Assembly: GCF_900232865.1 (NCBI RefSeq)
Contig: NZ_OCTS01000005.1
Span: 236,432 to 300,431, forward strand
Direction: 5' to 3'
DNA from: Corynebacterium dentalis
GTDB taxonomy: Bacteria; Actinomycetota; Actinomycetes; Mycobacteriales; Mycobacteriaceae
Length of the DNA stretch: 64,000 bases
The translations under genes and the position numbers were made by a program. Under the pieces are notes generated by a model. It did not search any database, had not been told where the DNA came from, and saw nothing but the letters and a program-made list of their open reading frames with translations. Positions 42,044 through 53,463 of this stretch are shown piece after piece (positions within the stretch are counted from its first letter, which is position 1; the number at the start of each line of letters is the position of its first letter).

Positions 42044-43105
42044 ATGACTCCACTCGAGACCGAGGCTCTCACCGGCACACGATCGCGCACCTATCAGACG
42101 CGCAAAGTGACCGACGAGCAGGTCAATCGGCCACTGCACATCGCCATCGCGGTGTGGGAGGAGCCGTGGAAGTCTTCCCCTACGGGCGTTCGCACGGAAT
42201 GGGTTCTGGCGATCAATCCGAAGGGCAACAAGCCCTACATTCACCTGGGCACCACGGATGAGAAGGATCCCAATCCGCACATTCTCCGTGAGTTGAATCA
42301 GGAGTTGCGCAAGGCGAACAAGGGCAAGGATGCAGCGTGGGTGGTTGTTGGTCGACGCCGCGTCCCCCTCGCCTCGCTGTTGAAGAAAAACGGCTTTGAC
42401 CTCACCGGCTCGTTCTCCGAGCAAAACCGCGCCAGCGACAAGGCAGCCCACATGCGCCGGACCGGTGCCAAGGGACTCAAGCGCAGAGCCAAGCGTGAAG
42501 GCGAAGCGCCGAAGCAGGTGGAAACCAAAGAAGTAGAAACCACCGAACTCCACTGGTTGCCCAATTCCTCCAAGAGTGCCGGGGGCGGCGGCCACATCCG
42601 CATTTCCTGCGATGCGTCCTCGGATACACAGACCCGAGGCACCATGTGTTTTGTGGCGTCCAACGGCGATTACCAGCTGCGAACGCAGGCCACCAAAGCC
42701 TCGACTGATGAGCTGGAACTGGAGACCATTACCTTGGCACTGAAGTACTTAGCCAGGGTCGGCGCAACGTCCGCCATCGTGGAATCCGATTCCATGGCCG
42801 CATTAGAAGCCACGGGATACGTCCTGCGCGGAGGCCGGTCGCGGCGCGTCTGGCGGGGCATCTCCCCTGGCGCCCGCACCCGCTTCCACCAGGCGTGGAA
42901 AGTGCTAGACGGGGTGGTCGATGTAGAACTCCGCCGCGTGCTGGGCCATGCCGGGGACCCGCTGAACAAAGCAGCGGACAAGATCGCGTACATGGCGCTG
43001 CGCGCCACCGCGCACCCAAAGCGGCAGGCCCAGCCCACGCTGGATCGCAGCATCCATAAAGCAGTGGCCACCGCAGCCGAAGCTGCAGCGGCCCAAGCTC
43101 TATAA
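42044..43105 (+). CDS. RNase H-like protein with extra N-terminal domain
   Basis: The C-terminal half (about residues 180-330) is an RNase H fold: D in IRISCDASSDTQTRG, E in TDELELETITLALKYL, D in AIVESDSMAALEATGY and D in VLGHAGDPLNKAADKIAY give a plausible DEDD set, with the H-A-G-D-N-A pattern of RNase HI. The first 175 residues (RPLHIAIAVWEEPWKSSP; EWVLAINPKGNKPYIHLGT) form a separate domain I do not recognise, joined by a basic linker (RTGAKGLKRRAKREGE). 353 aa against about 155 for plain RNase HI. It could act on RNA/DNA hybrids. Confidence 0.75.
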   Translation: MTPLETEALTGTRSRTYQTRKVTDEQVNRPLHIAIAVWEEPWKSSPTGVRTEWVLAINPKGNKPYIHLGTTDEKDPNPHILRELNQELRKANKGKDAAWVVVGRRRVPLASLLKKNGFDLTGSFSEQNRASDKAAHMRRTGAKGLKRRAKREGEAPKQVETKEVETTELHWLPNSSKSAGGGGHIRISCDASSDTQTRGTMCFVASNGDYQLRTQATKASTDELELETITLALKYLARVGATSAIVESDSMAALEATGYVLRGGRSRRVWRGISPGARTRFHQAWKVLDGVVDVELRRVLGHAGDPLNKAADKIAYMALRATAHPKRQAQPTLDRSIHKAVATAAEAAAAQAL

Positions 43106-43172
43106 CCTCAACGGCTAGCTCCTCAGGACTGGCGCCAAAGATCTAGCGCCACGGAACCTGGAGGTTCTTTCG

Positions 43173-45659
43173 CTACTTCTTCCGTCCCCGCTTCTCACGC
43201 ACGCGCACAGCGATGCGCACTGGCGAGCCCTGGAAACCGAAGGTCTCGCGGAACTTACGCTCCAAGAAGCGACGGTAACCGTGCTCCAAGAATCCCGTGG
43301 TGAACAAGACGATCACCGGAGGCTTGGTCGAGGCTTGCGTCGCAAAAAGAACGCGAGGGAGACGACCACCGCGCATAGGAGGTGGGGTCTCGGCGATCAC
43401 GGCACGCAGCCAGTTGTTCAACTGACCAGTGGAAACGCGCTGATCCCAGCTCTCAAGAGCTTCAATCATGGCGGGCTCCAAGCGCTGCAGCGCACGTCCG
43501 GTCTTGGCGGAGATATTGACGCGACGAGCCCACGGAACGTGTGCCAGCTGCAGCTCAATCTCGCGCTCCAGCAGATCGCGCCGATCCTCATCCACCAGGT
43601 CCCACTTGTTGTAGGCCACCACGAGAGCGCGTCCGGAATCCAGAATCATGCGCAACACGCGCTGATCCTGCTCCGCGATCGGCTCGGAGGCGTCCACCAG
43701 GAACACCACCACCTCGGCGGAATCGATGGCCGAACGGGTGCGCAGAGATGCGTAGAACTCGTGACCTCGGGCGGTCTTCGTCTTCTTGCGGATACCGGCG
43801 GTATCCACGAAGCGCCAGGTCTGCTCGTCCAAATCCACGATAGAGTCCACGGGATCCACGGTGGTACCAGCCACGTTGTCCACCACGGAGCGCTCTTCGC
43901 CGGTCATCTTGTTCAGCAGCGAAGACTTGCCCACGTTCGGTCGACCCACCAGCGCCACGCGGCGCGGACCGGCGACGATAGACGTCTCGCGTGGCACGTC
44001 CGGGAAGTCCTCGAGGACCTGGTCCATGACGTCCGCGGCACCGCGACCGTGCTGAGCAGAAACCGGGAAAGGATTGCCCAGACCCAGGGACCAGAAATCA
44101 GCCATGTCCGCGTACTGGCTATCGGAATCAAACTTGTTGGCCACCAGGATCACGGGCACGGAGGATCGCAGCAGCTTGCGGGCGATAATCTCGTCCGTCG
44201 CGGTGATACCCACCTTGGTGTCCACCACGAAAACGATCACGTCTGCGGTGGCCATGGCGGTTTCCGCCTGGCGAGCAATAGCGCCGTGAATGCCCTTAGC
44301 ATCTGGGTCCCAGCCGCCGGTGTCCTGCACCCAGAAGCGGCGACCGGTCCACTCGCCGAGGTAGGAAATGCGGTCGCGCGTCACGCCGGGGAAATCCTCC
44401 ACCACAGCTTCACGGCGGCCAATAAAGCGGTTGACCAGCGTGGACTTACCCACGTTGGGGCGACCGACGATGGCCACCGTGCACAGCGCTTCCTTCTCCA
44501 CCTCGTCGGTGCCGAGCACGCCGAAGGCTTCTTCCACCGCATCCCAGTCCGTGTTCTCGCTATCGCTAGCGAGCAGGTCGAAGGAATCGGAATCGTCGAC
44601 GTAGTAGGAATCCTCGGCGAGGTCTGCTTCGCCGAACTCGCTGTCGTCAAAGTCCTCTTCGTCGAAATCGGTATTTACCTCATCCAACTCAGTTTCGGAC
44701 TCATCCATCGCGGCCTCGGACTCGTCGACCACATCAATGTCATCGCTGACCTCGGAGATGTCCTCGCGCACGACCTTGCCGTCCGCTCCAACCACCGCGC
44801 CGCCGGTAGTGCGGAACACCAGCTCGTCGAGGTCGTCATCAGCTGTGTTGTCGCCGTCGTGGCCGTTTACGTCCTGCTCGTCGACGTCCTGGTCCAGCGT
44901 CAGGTCTGCCGGGTTGTCTTCCGACGCCAACGCGAGCTCCGCGAACTTCTCCAGTACTTCCTCGATGCTCATGTCGCCGGTATCCAGCACCACGGCATCA
45001 TCAGCGGGCTTTAAAGGTGAAACTGCACGGGAAGAATCAGCGTCGTCACGGCGCTGCACATCGGCAAGCACGGCATCGAAATCCGCATCACGGCCGGCCG
45101 CGATGTCCTGTTCATAGCGTCGCTGCGCACGGACCTCTGCGGCAGCGGTCATGAAAATCTTCACGGGTGCGTTGGGCAGCACCACGGTACCGATATCGCG
45201 GCCCTCGACCACGCAACGGCCCGCGTCCAGCGCCATCGCGCGCTGCAGGTTCACCAGGTTTTCGCGGACTTCTGGAATCGCGGAAATCGCGGAGACGTGG
45301 CGCGTGACTTCTGCTCCGCGAATCTCGGCGGAGACATCCTCGCCGTTCAGCAGAACTTCGGTGGAGTCTGGGTCTTCGTTGACCTGCATAGGTAGCGTGG
45401 CGGTGGCGTCGACAATACGAGAAACCGAACCCGCATCCGCAGGATCGAAGGACTCCATGTCGATTCCTTGGCGCAGCACGTGCAGCGTGGCCACGCGATA
45501 CATCGCGCCGGTATCCAAGTACTTGGCGCCCGCGGCCTGCGCGATGCGGCGGCAGACCGTGGACTTTCCGGTGCCCGAGGGGCCGTCGACTGCGAGGATG
45601 AATCCGCCCTCGACGAGGTTGTCGACCGTGGTGAGGTAGGTGAGGTTGCTCTCGCTCAT
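43173..45659 (-). CDS. cmk-der: Fused cytidylate kinase - GTPase Der
   Basis: Bifunctional protein. Residues 1-225 are CMP/dCMP kinase ([14 protein letters not shown]alker [30 protein letters not shown]). Residues about 230-385 are an extremely acidic linker ([20 protein letters not shown]). From about 390 comes the double-GTPase ribosome assembly factor Der: first G1 [15 protein letters not shown], second [19 protein letters not shown] and NKWD as G4 motifs, and a KH-like C-terminal domain with [12 protein letters not shown]. About 828 aa. In most relatives cmk and der are adjacent separate genes. ATG at 45659 has AGGGAT just upstream. It follows rluB by 54 bases. Confidence 0.93.
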   Translation of the reverse strand: MSESNLTYLTTVDNLVEGGFILAVDGPSGTGKSTVCRRIAQAAGAKYLDTGAMYRVATLHVLRQGIDMESFDPADAGSVSRIVDATATLPMQVNEDPDSTEVLLNGEDVSAEIRGAEVTRHVSAISAIPEVRENLVNLQRAMALDAGRCVVEGRDIGTVVLPNAPVKIFMTAAAEVRAQRRYEQDIAAGRDADFDAVLADVQRRDDADSSRAVSPLKPADDAVVLDTGDMSIEEVLEKFAELALASEDNPADLTLDQDVDEQDVNGHDGDNTADDDLDELVFRTTGGAVVGADGKVVREDISEVSDDIDVVDESEAAMDESETELDEVNTDFDEEDFDDSEFGEADLAEDSYYVDDSDSFDLLASDSENTDWDAVEEAFGVLGTDEVEKEALCTVAIVGRPNVGKSTLVNRFIGRREAVVEDFPGVTRDRISYLGEWTGRRFWVQDTGGWDPDAKGIHGAIARQAETAMATADVIVFVVDTKVGITATDEIIARKLLRSSVPVILVANKFDSDSQYADMADFWSLGLGNPFPVSAQHGRGAADVMDQVLEDFPDVPRETSIVAGPRRVALVGRPNVGKSSLLNKMTGEERSVVDNVAGTTVDPVDSIVDLDEQTWRFVDTAGIRKKTKTARGHEFYASLRTRSAIDSAEVVVFLVDASEPIAEQDQRVLRMILDSGRALVVAYNKWDLVDEDRRDLLEREIELQLAHVPWARRVNISAKTGRALQRLEPAMIEALESWDQRVSTGQLNNWLRAVIAETPPPMRGGRLPRVLFATQASTKPPVIVLFTTGFLEHGYRRFLERKFRETFGFQGSPVRIAVRVREKRGRKK
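44916..44933 (+). repeat. Copy of dispersed motif
   Basis: GTCTTCCGACGCCAACGC, antisense to the linker region of the cmk-der gene. Confidence 0.45.
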
Positions 45660-45713
45660 ATCCCTATTCAATGCCTTTCTAAAATGAAGCGTTATGGCGT
45701 GATCAGGGGTGCT

Positions 45714-46586
45714 TTACAGCCCCACGGCCTTGTACAAACTTGCCAGCTCAGAGCGGTTCAGCGCGCGGACGGTGCCCGGCTTCTGCTCGCCCAGCTGAAC
45801 GGTGTGGATCTTGGTGCGAACCAGCGCGGTGACCGGGTAGCCGAGCTCCTTGAGCATGCGGCGCACGATGTGCTTGCGGCCCTCGTGCAGCTCGATTTTT
45901 AGCAAAGACTTGCCCTGCCAGACGTCTACGATCTGCACGTTATCGGCGCGGGCGATGCCATCATCCAGGTCCACGCCGTCTTTAAGTTCCTTGATGATGT
46001 TTCGGTTGACTTCGCCCAGCACGGTGGCCATGTACGTCTTGGAGATGCCGTACTTGGGGTGCATCAGGCGGTTGGCCAGCTCACCATCGTTGGTCAGGAA
46101 CAGCAGACCTTCGGTTTCGGCATCCAAACGGCCGACGTGGAACAGGCCCTGGCCCTGCTTGAAACGGACGTCGATGAGCTCGCCCACGGAAGGGCGGCCC
46201 AGCTCGTCGTGCATGGTGGAGTGCACGCCGCGGGGCTTGTTGAGGATGAAGTAGACCATTTCCTCGTTGACCTGCACGCGGGTGCCGTCCACGCGGACGA
46301 TATCCACATTCGGGTTGATGCGCAGTCCCATTTGCTGGACCACTTCACCATTGACCTCTACGCGGCCTGCGGCGATGAGCTTCTCGCTCATACGGCGGCT
46401 GGCCACACCTGCGGCGGCGAGCACCTTCTGAAGGCGGATTTTTTCTTTGGGTGAGGAATCGGAAGCCTTGGCCAATTCACTCTCTGTGACATGCTGACGT
46501 TTCGCCGGCTTAGCCTTGGAGAGATAGATGTCCGTATCTTTAGGCTTCTGTTCCGGTGTGCCGTCTCGGCGAGCGGGGTCGTTCAT
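45714..46586 (-). CDS. rluB: Pseudouridine synthase RluB
   Basis: Modifies a helix-89/90-region uridine of 23S rRNA (position 2605 in E. coli). It has a polar Lys-rich extension (about 1-48), an S4 RNA-binding domain (IRLQKVLAAAGVASRRMSEK onward) and a catalytic domain with Asp in HVGRLDAETEGLLFLTNDGE (about residue 152), KTYMATVLG, and RKHIVRRMLKELGYPV. 290 aa. GAGGA precedes the ATG at 46586. It lies between scpB and cmk-der, the same order as in mycobacteria. Confidence 0.92.
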   Translation of the reverse strand: MNDPARRDGTPEQKPKDTDIYLSKAKPAKRQHVTESELAKASDSSPKEKIRLQKVLAAAGVASRRMSEKLIAAGRVEVNGEVVQQMGLRINPNVDIVRVDGTRVQVNEEMVYFILNKPRGVHSTMHDELGRPSVGELIDVRFKQGQGLFHVGRLDAETEGLLFLTNDGELANRLMHPKYGISKTYMATVLGEVNRNIIKELKDGVDLDDGIARADNVQIVDVWQGKSLLKIELHEGRKHIVRRMLKELGYPVTALVRTKIHTVQLGEQKPGTVRALNRSELASLYKAVGL

Positions 46587-46653
46587 TGTATGAATTCCTC
46601 ACGTAGGAATGATTATTACAGCTGGCAGTCTATCAGGGATTTTGCTGTTTCAA

Positions 46654-47214
46654 TTAGTCGTCAATGTCGTCGACATCAGGCAACAGCGGGGCCAGGTCTG
46701 GAAGTTGTTCCAGCGAATCCAACCCCAGCTGTTCCAGGAACAGATCCGTGGTGGAGTACAAGTGCGCGCCGCCGGTCTCCCCTGTCTCCGCGATTAGCCC
46801 GCGCAGGGACAGCGTGCGGATGACTCCATCGCAGTTCACGCCGCGCACGCTGGCCACTTGGGCACGGGTGCATGGCTGGCGGTAGGCAATCACCGCGAGG
46901 GTCTCCAGCGCCGCGCGGGACAGGCGCTGCTGAGTACCGTCCAACAACTTGGCTTCCACCACGTCAGAGTTAGCTCGGCGTGTGTATAGCCGCCAAACAT
47001 CGTCTTGTTCTCGCAGTTCAAAGCCGGATCCGCGTTGATCATATTCGTCGGCAATGGCCTGCAGTTCTGCCCGCACGTGTTCCGCAGAGACGGCCTCGTT
47101 GTCACCGAGGGAATCCAGCACGTGAGCGAGATCCGCGGCCGGAATCGGCTCGTCTGAGACCAGCAATAGGGATTCAATGCGGCTGCGCAGCAGGCTGACG
47201 GGCGAGAGATCCAT
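46654..47214 (-). CDS. scpB: Segregation and condensation protein ScpB
   Basis: Winged-helix kleisin-interacting protein of the SMC-ScpAB condensin. The core reads IESLLLVSDEPIPAADLAHV, RLSRAALETLAVIAYRQPCTR (family signature) and VRGVNCDGVIRTLSLRGLI, with an acidic C-terminus. 186 aa. AGGAAGG is 6 bases before the ATG. It follows scpA by 78 bases on the same strand. Confidence 0.93.
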   Translation of the reverse strand: MDLSPVSLLRSRIESLLLVSDEPIPAADLAHVLDSLGDNEAVSAEHVRAELQAIADEYDQRGSGFELREQDDVWRLYTRRANSDVVEAKLLDGTQQRLSRAALETLAVIAYRQPCTRAQVASVRGVNCDGVIRTLSLRGLIAETGETGGAHLYSTTDLFLEQLGLDSLEQLPDLAPLLPDVDDIDD

Positions 47215-47292
47215 GGCGGCCTTCCTGTAGAGATCGTGACTTGTTGTAGCTCGGGGTTAGAGGGGTTATTGAAGCCTGATGTTTTGTGCAGC

Positions 47293-48108
47293 CTAGTTCC
47301 AGTTGGCGGACGCGACCACCGCTGGATCCACGTCCAGCCCGGTCCAGGCAATGGACATATCTTCCAGCGGTTCCGGCTGCTCGATACCGATCGCCCGCGC
47401 CTTGTAGAGCTCCAGCAGGGCAAGGAAGCGCCCGATGACGGTCATCGAGATCTCGCAGTCCGCAATCAGCGCTTGGAAGTTCACCCAGTGATCCGCGCCG
47501 GCAACCTTCAGGGTGTTGAGGATGTGCCCGGCCTGTTCCGGCACGGATACCGCCACGGTGTGGATGTGCCCGGTGTCCACGCCGCTGGGTCGCGGGCGGA
47601 ATACCGCAGCTGCCAGCTCGGCGAAGCTCTCCGGGGTGTGCCCCAGCGTGACCGGTGGCAGCAGCGTGGCATGGTGTTCTTCCATCGAAAGCTGCACCGG
47701 GAATCTCCGGGCCGCGTCACGCTGCCATTGCGCGAAGATGTCCGCCACTCCCTTGTACGTCTTGTACTGCAGCAGCTTGGCAAACAGCAGGTCGCGAGAT
47801 TCCAGCAGCGCCAGGTCTTCTTCGTCCTCCACCTCTCCTCGCGGCACCAGGCGTGCTGCCTTGAGGTCCAAGAGGGTCGACGCCACCACGAGGAACTCTG
47901 TCACCTCGTCCAAATCGTCTGCGGAGTGTGACAGGCCCTTGGTGTAGGCGATGAACTCATCCGTGACCGTGGCCAGCGCGATCTCCGTGATGTCCATCTT
48001 CCGGGAGTGAATGAGCTGGAGCAGCAGGTCAAAGGGACCATCAAAATTAGCCAGAGCGACCCGGAATCCGGGGAGCTCTGGCTGCTCGGCTGTCTGCTGT
48101 TCTGTCAT
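47293..48108 (-). CDS. scpA: Segregation and condensation protein ScpA (kleisin)
   Basis: Kleisin subunit bridging SMC heads in chromosome organisation. The N-terminal SMC-neck-binding helices read NFDGPFDLLLQLIHSRKMDI and IALATVTDEFIAY, then VVASTLLDLKAARLVPR, a variable middle and a C-terminal winged helix ending LEDMSIAWTGLD. 271 aa. TAGGAGA precedes the ATG at 48108. The parA-like gene is 33 bases upstream, so xerD-parA-scpA-scpB-rluB form a chromosome-maintenance run. Confidence 0.92.
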   Translation of the reverse strand: MTEQQTAEQPELPGFRVALANFDGPFDLLLQLIHSRKMDITEIALATVTDEFIAYTKGLSHSADDLDEVTEFLVVASTLLDLKAARLVPRGEVEDEEDLALLESRDLLFAKLLQYKTYKGVADIFAQWQRDAARRFPVQLSMEEHHATLLPPVTLGHTPESFAELAAAVFRPRPSGVDTGHIHTVAVSVPEQAGHILNTLKVAGADHWVNFQALIADCEISMTVIGRFLALLELYKARAIGIEQPEPLEDMSIAWTGLDVDPAVVASANWN

Positions 48109-48141
48109 GTTCTCCTACGCGTGGCGCTTGCAGCTAGCGCT

Positions 48142-49023
48142 CTAGGGCAGCTTGGCGATGCGCTCGATGACTTCTTTGGCCAGGTTGCGGTATTGCTCGG
48201 CACCCTGGGAAGTCGGCGCCCACGAGTTAATTGGTTCGCCAGCCACGGAAGTCTCTGGGAAGCGGACGGTCCGGGTGATCACGGAATCGAAGACCTTGTC
48301 CTCGAAGGCCTCCACGAGCCGCTCCATCACTTCGCGGGCATGCAGCGTGCGGCGGTCAAACATGGTGACCAGAATGCCCAGCGTCTCCAGACGGAAATTC
48401 AGGCGGTCGCGGACCTTTTCCACCGTGTCCATCAGCAGAGCCAGTCCGCGCAGGGAGAAGTATTCCGATTCCACGGGGATGATCACGGAGTCCGAACAGC
48501 TCAGGGCGTTGACGGCTAGCAGGCCCAAGGAGGGCTGGCAGTCGATGATGATGATGTCGTAATCCTTCATCACCGGGCGCAGCGCGCGAGCCAGAGCCTG
48601 TTCGCGCCCCACCTCGTTCACCAGCTGGATCTCGGCTGCAGACAAGTCAATGTTCGCAGGAACCACATCCAGGTTCTGCACGGGCGAGGAGTGCAGAGCA
48701 TCGAAGATGGAGTTGCGACTATCCACCAATAGGTCGTAGATGGTCACGTCCAGCTCATCATGATTGATGCCCAAGCCAGCGGACAGTGCGCCCTGCGGAT
48801 CCAAATCCACCAGCAACACCTTGCGACCGAACTCTGCCAGTGAGGCACCCAGGTTGATCGACGAAGTGGTTTTGCCCACGCCACCCTTCTGGTTGCACAT
48901 GGAGATGATGGTGGCCGGTCCGTGGGAGTCCAAGGGCTGCGGATCTGGCATTTCACGCAGTGGCCGACCAGTGAGTCCCATTCGCTGCTCGGGCTCACTA
49001 AACAGCGCGTCATTAGTGGACAC
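48142..49023 (-). CDS. ParA family chromosome-partitioning ATPase
   Basis: Deviant Walker A ATPase: ISMCNQKGGVGKTTSSINLG (about residues 35-54), VLLVDLDPQGALSAGLG, and the Walker B region DIIIIDCQPSLGLLAVNAL. 293 aa from GTG at 49023, chosen since AAAGGG lies 7-9 bases upstream; a longer frame to 49104 is possible. A ParB partner is not in the window. It is the paralogue that accompanies scpA in actinobacteria rather than the origin-linked ParA. Confidence 0.9.
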   Translation of the reverse strand: MSTNDALFSEPEQRMGLTGRPLREMPDPQPLDSHGPATIISMCNQKGGVGKTTSSINLGASLAEFGRKVLLVDLDPQGALSAGLGINHDELDVTIYDLLVDSRNSIFDALHSSPVQNLDVVPANIDLSAAEIQLVNEVGREQALARALRPVMKDYDIIIIDCQPSLGLLAVNALSCSDSVIIPVESEYFSLRGLALLMDTVEKVRDRLNFRLETLGILVTMFDRRTLHAREVMERLVEAFEDKVFDSVITRTVRFPETSVAGEPINSWAPTSQGAEQYRNLAKEVIERIAKLP

Positions 49024-49195
49024 TGTCAAGCCCTTTCCCTTGATCTCAATACTGTACTTGCAGGTGGTGGTTACACCTGCGTCCGAAGTGTGCATGCACA
49101 GCACGTCGGAGACTAAATTACACGTTCCAGATTAGCAGGCGGCGGGAACGCGAAACACTCAACGCACAACTTGCCAGCGCACTCACGCCAGACTG

Positions 49196-50113
49196 TCAGG
49201 TTCGCGGATGGCTGGTGGCCCAAATCTCGCGCAGATGCTGCGGGGACACCTTGGTATAGATCTGCGTGGTGGCCACACTCGCATGCCCTAGCAATTCCTG
49301 GACAACGCGCACGTCAGCGCCACCTTCCAGCAAGTGCGTGGCAAAGCTGTGGCGCAACGTGTGCGGGGATACCGGTCCTACGCCTGCCCTCTCGGCGGCC
49401 TCAGAGACCACCTTGAAACCACTTTGCCGCCCCATTCGCGCCCCGGATCGGTTAAGGAATAAGGCTGGACTCCCCCTTTTGTTCAGTGCTTCTCGCCCGC
49501 GCACCTGATACTGTTCGAGCGCCCGCAGTGCCGGCGTGCCCAGCGGAACGATCCGCTCCTTGCCGCCCTTGCCCCGCACCAGCACCCATTGGTTTTCCGC
49601 GTCCCAGTCATCCACGTCCAAGTCCAACAACTCGGTGATCCGAGCTCCGGTGGAGTACAGCATCTCCACCAGCGCACGGTCTCGTAGCTGCAGAGGTCCG
49701 GCGCCGTCGCCGTTGGGGCAGGCGTCGATCAAACTAACCACATCATCCACACTCATGGCCTTGGGGATGCTGGTACCACGGGCGGGAGCGGGGACGCTGG
49801 CGGCCACGTCGATGGGCAGCGCGCGCTCCTGGAACCCGAAGCTGTGCAGTCCGCGAACGCTGGCGAGCATGCGAGCGGTGGAACTGGCGGCCAACCCCAA
49901 CTCGCCGCGGACGTAGACCAGGTAGTTCTCGATGTCCGTGGCGGTGACGTCACCGAGGTCCTTGTCCCCCAGCCACGTCACGTATTTCCCGACGTCACGC
50001 TTGTAACTGCTCAACGTATGCGGCGAAAGATCCCGCTCAGTTCTCAAGTGGCGGATCCATCGCTGAACCAACTTCTGGTTCTGCTCGTTGCCCGTGCTTT
50101 CGGCCGCCGCCAC
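49196..50113 (-). CDS. xerD: Site-specific tyrosine recombinase XerD
   Basis: Resolves chromosome dimers at dif together with XerC. SAM-like N-terminal domain (IRHLRTERDLSPHTLSSYKR), catalytic Arg in STGARITELLDLDV (about residue 158), Lys in VRGKGGKERIVPLG, H-x-x-R in SPHTLRHSFATHLL, His in LLGHASVATTQ and nucleophile Tyr in IYTKV (about 285). 305 aa. The GTG at 50113 directly follows the stop of the nudix gene (TAAGTG), so translation is coupled. It is not linked to any mobile element. Confidence 0.95.
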   Translation of the reverse strand: MAAAESTGNEQNQKLVQRWIRHLRTERDLSPHTLSSYKRDVGKYVTWLGDKDLGDVTATDIENYLVYVRGELGLAASSTARMLASVRGLHSFGFQERALPIDVAASVPAPARGTSIPKAMSVDDVVSLIDACPNGDGAGPLQLRDRALVEMLYSTGARITELLDLDVDDWDAENQWVLVRGKGGKERIVPLGTPALRALEQYQVRGREALNKRGSPALFLNRSGARMGRQSGFKVVSEAAERAGVGPVSPHTLRHSFATHLLEGGADVRVVQELLGHASVATTQIYTKVSPQHLREIWATSHPRT

Positions 50114-50794
50114 TTAGCGCACCGGTTTCATATCTTCGCCTGGCGCCACCTTGGGTGCGCGGCGGGATCCCAATGCGGAGCTAAAAGCGAACTCTTCCTC
50201 GATGCTTCGCTCCGTGCCGGCGGCTAGGTGCAGGATCGCGGCCACGGCGATGGCGTTATCCACGGTGCCGTCCTGTACCCATGCCAGTGCCTGGCTCAGG
50301 GGAATCCACTGGTGTTGCATGTCCGCCTCTTCGTCGGCAGCCTCGGGAATATCGAAATCGCTGAGGTCCTCGTGAATGTGCTGAGCCTTGAAGATGCGGC
50401 ACATTTCCTCGGAAAAGCCCGGCGAGGAGATCACATCCCCCAACAGCGACCACTTTCGTGCCGCTACGGCTCCTTCTTCGGCGAGTTCGCGCTGAGCGGC
50501 AGTCAACGGGTCTTCACGAGCCATGTCCAGCAAACCTGCTGGGATCTCCCATAGGTAGCGACCCACCGCGTGACGGTACTGACGCACCATCAGCAAGTGA
50601 TCATCCTTGAGTGCTGCGATGGCCACCGACCCGAAATGCTCCACCACATCCCGCTTCGCCTCGCCTGTGCTGGTCTCAATGGTGTCCTGACGCACCGCGA
50701 AGATGGGTCCGTCGAAGATCACCTCGGAGTTCTTTACTGTGTAATCCAGATCCTGCTGATCATCGGTGGAGTGTGCATGCGAATCGTGGCTCAT
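50114..50794 (-). CDS. NUDIX hydrolase, ADP-ribose pyrophosphatase type
   Basis: Nudix box GLLDMAREDPLTAAQRELAE followed by E-G-A; upstream DHLLMVRQYRHAVGRYLWEIP is the ADP-ribose pyrophosphatase dimer/substrate block. 226 aa with a polar N-terminus containing many His/Asp (MSHDSHAHSTDDQQDLD). It sits between pyrG (6 bases upstream) and xerD, as in mycobacteria. The substrate is probably ADP-ribose or a related nucleotide sugar. Confidence 0.9.
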   Translation of the reverse strand: MSHDSHAHSTDDQQDLDYTVKNSEVIFDGPIFAVRQDTIETSTGEAKRDVVEHFGSVAIAALKDDHLLMVRQYRHAVGRYLWEIPAGLLDMAREDPLTAAQRELAEEGAVAARKWSLLGDVISSPGFSEEMCRIFKAQHIHEDLSDFDIPEAADEEADMQHQWIPLSQALAWVQDGTVDNAIAVAAILHLAAGTERSIEEEFAFSSALGSRRAPKVAPGEDMKPVR

Positions 50795-50800
50795 GATTGA

Positions 50801-52520
<1,720 letters not shown>

Positions 52521-52550
52521 AACCTCAGCTTAACACAGCATCAGGGCAAA

Positions 52551-53456
52551 TTATTCGACGGTGGCCGCCGCCGCGTTGTTCGCTGCGCCGTAGTGGCCAG
52601 CCTCGCCCTCAGCCTGCTGCTTGAGCGCGCGCACCACGGTGATGCGACCAGCTTCGGTGTCCACGTTGTCCACGGTGGAGACCTCTTCGGTGTACTCGCG
52701 ATTGTCGCGTACACGACCAACCGCGCCGCTATCTTCGGCGGACTTGCGTGGTGCCGCCAGCACGGCACCCTCGAAGTTCTCATCCAGCCCCATCACGAAA
52801 TCAGCCAGGAAGCTCGTGGAGTAGTCTTCGCTTTCTTCCCCACCGATAACCAGGCCAAGGTCCGCTGCCCCGGGGGCTTCGCCTTCATAGGAGATCAGAT
52901 CCGCCTGCTCCAGAGAACCAAGTGCGACGGCACGGTCAGAATCAGACGCTTCATCCTTAGTACTCAGCGCAGCACCCACCAGCTCACCGGCGTGCATACC
53001 CGGATTCAGGTTCTTCTCGCTGAGTTTAGCTCCTGCTGGAAGAGAATTGGCGGCGATGGACTTGGTCTCATCACCACTGTCTTGCTGCAGAATCTTGTCC
53101 GTCAGATTGACTACGCCGGTGACGTTCGCGCCCGCATCTTGTACCAGCTTGCGAGTGGAGTTGACGGTCTCAGAGTTGGCGTCAGGAGTAACAAAAAGGA
53201 CCACGGACTGACCCTTCAGGTCACCACTCACCGCATCCTTGGCCACGCCGGACAAAACATCATTGGAGGCATCCACTTCGCCCTCGGCTGCCTCGCGAGA
53301 AGCCTTTTCCGCGTTCAATTCCTGCTGCACGGAGGCGCTGCTGCCACCCGGGCCACCCTCGACGTTAGGGGCGAGCGCGTAGAAGCCGAATGCGGTGCCC
53401 ACAGCGATGCCGAGACCGAGACCGGCGATGACCTTTCCTGCTGATCCTTTAGACAT
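52551..53456 (-). CDS. steB: SteB/MctB family envelope protein
   Basis: One N-terminal membrane helix (about residues 8-28, KVIAGLGLGIAVGTAFGFYA) and an extracytoplasmic domain with a coiled-coil-like start (SVQQELNAEKASREAAEGE). The family was described as mycobacterial copper-transport protein MctB and, in corynebacteria, as SteB acting with SteA in the RipC-FtsEX cell-separation pathway (from memory). The C-terminal region ADLGLVIGGEESEDYSTSFLA is conserved. 301 aa, predicted periplasmic. It is 7 bases after steA, forming a pair. No Cys/Met-rich copper motif is visible, which favours the cell-separation role. Confidence 0.85.
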   Translation of the reverse strand: MSKGSAGKVIAGLGLGIAVGTAFGFYALAPNVEGGPGGSSASVQQELNAEKASREAAEGEVDASNDVLSGVAKDAVSGDLKGQSVVLFVTPDANSETVNSTRKLVQDAGANVTGVVNLTDKILQQDSGDETKSIAANSLPAGAKLSEKNLNPGMHAGELVGAALSTKDEASDSDRAVALGSLEQADLISYEGEAPGAADLGLVIGGEESEDYSTSFLADFVMGLDENFEGAVLAAPRKSAEDSGAVGRVRDNREYTEEVSTVDNVDTEAGRITVVRALKQQAEGEAGHYGAANNAAAATVE

Positions 53457-53463
53457 TCTTCCC

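Noticed and set aside
43281..45014. 577-codon open frame antisense to cmk-der
   Set aside because: Shadow of the linker and Der coding sequence, without recognisable protein features.
49196..50113. XerD-type recombinase as sign of an integrated element
   Set aside because: Its place between the nudix and parA-like genes is the standard chromosomal position; no att repeats or phage genes nearby.
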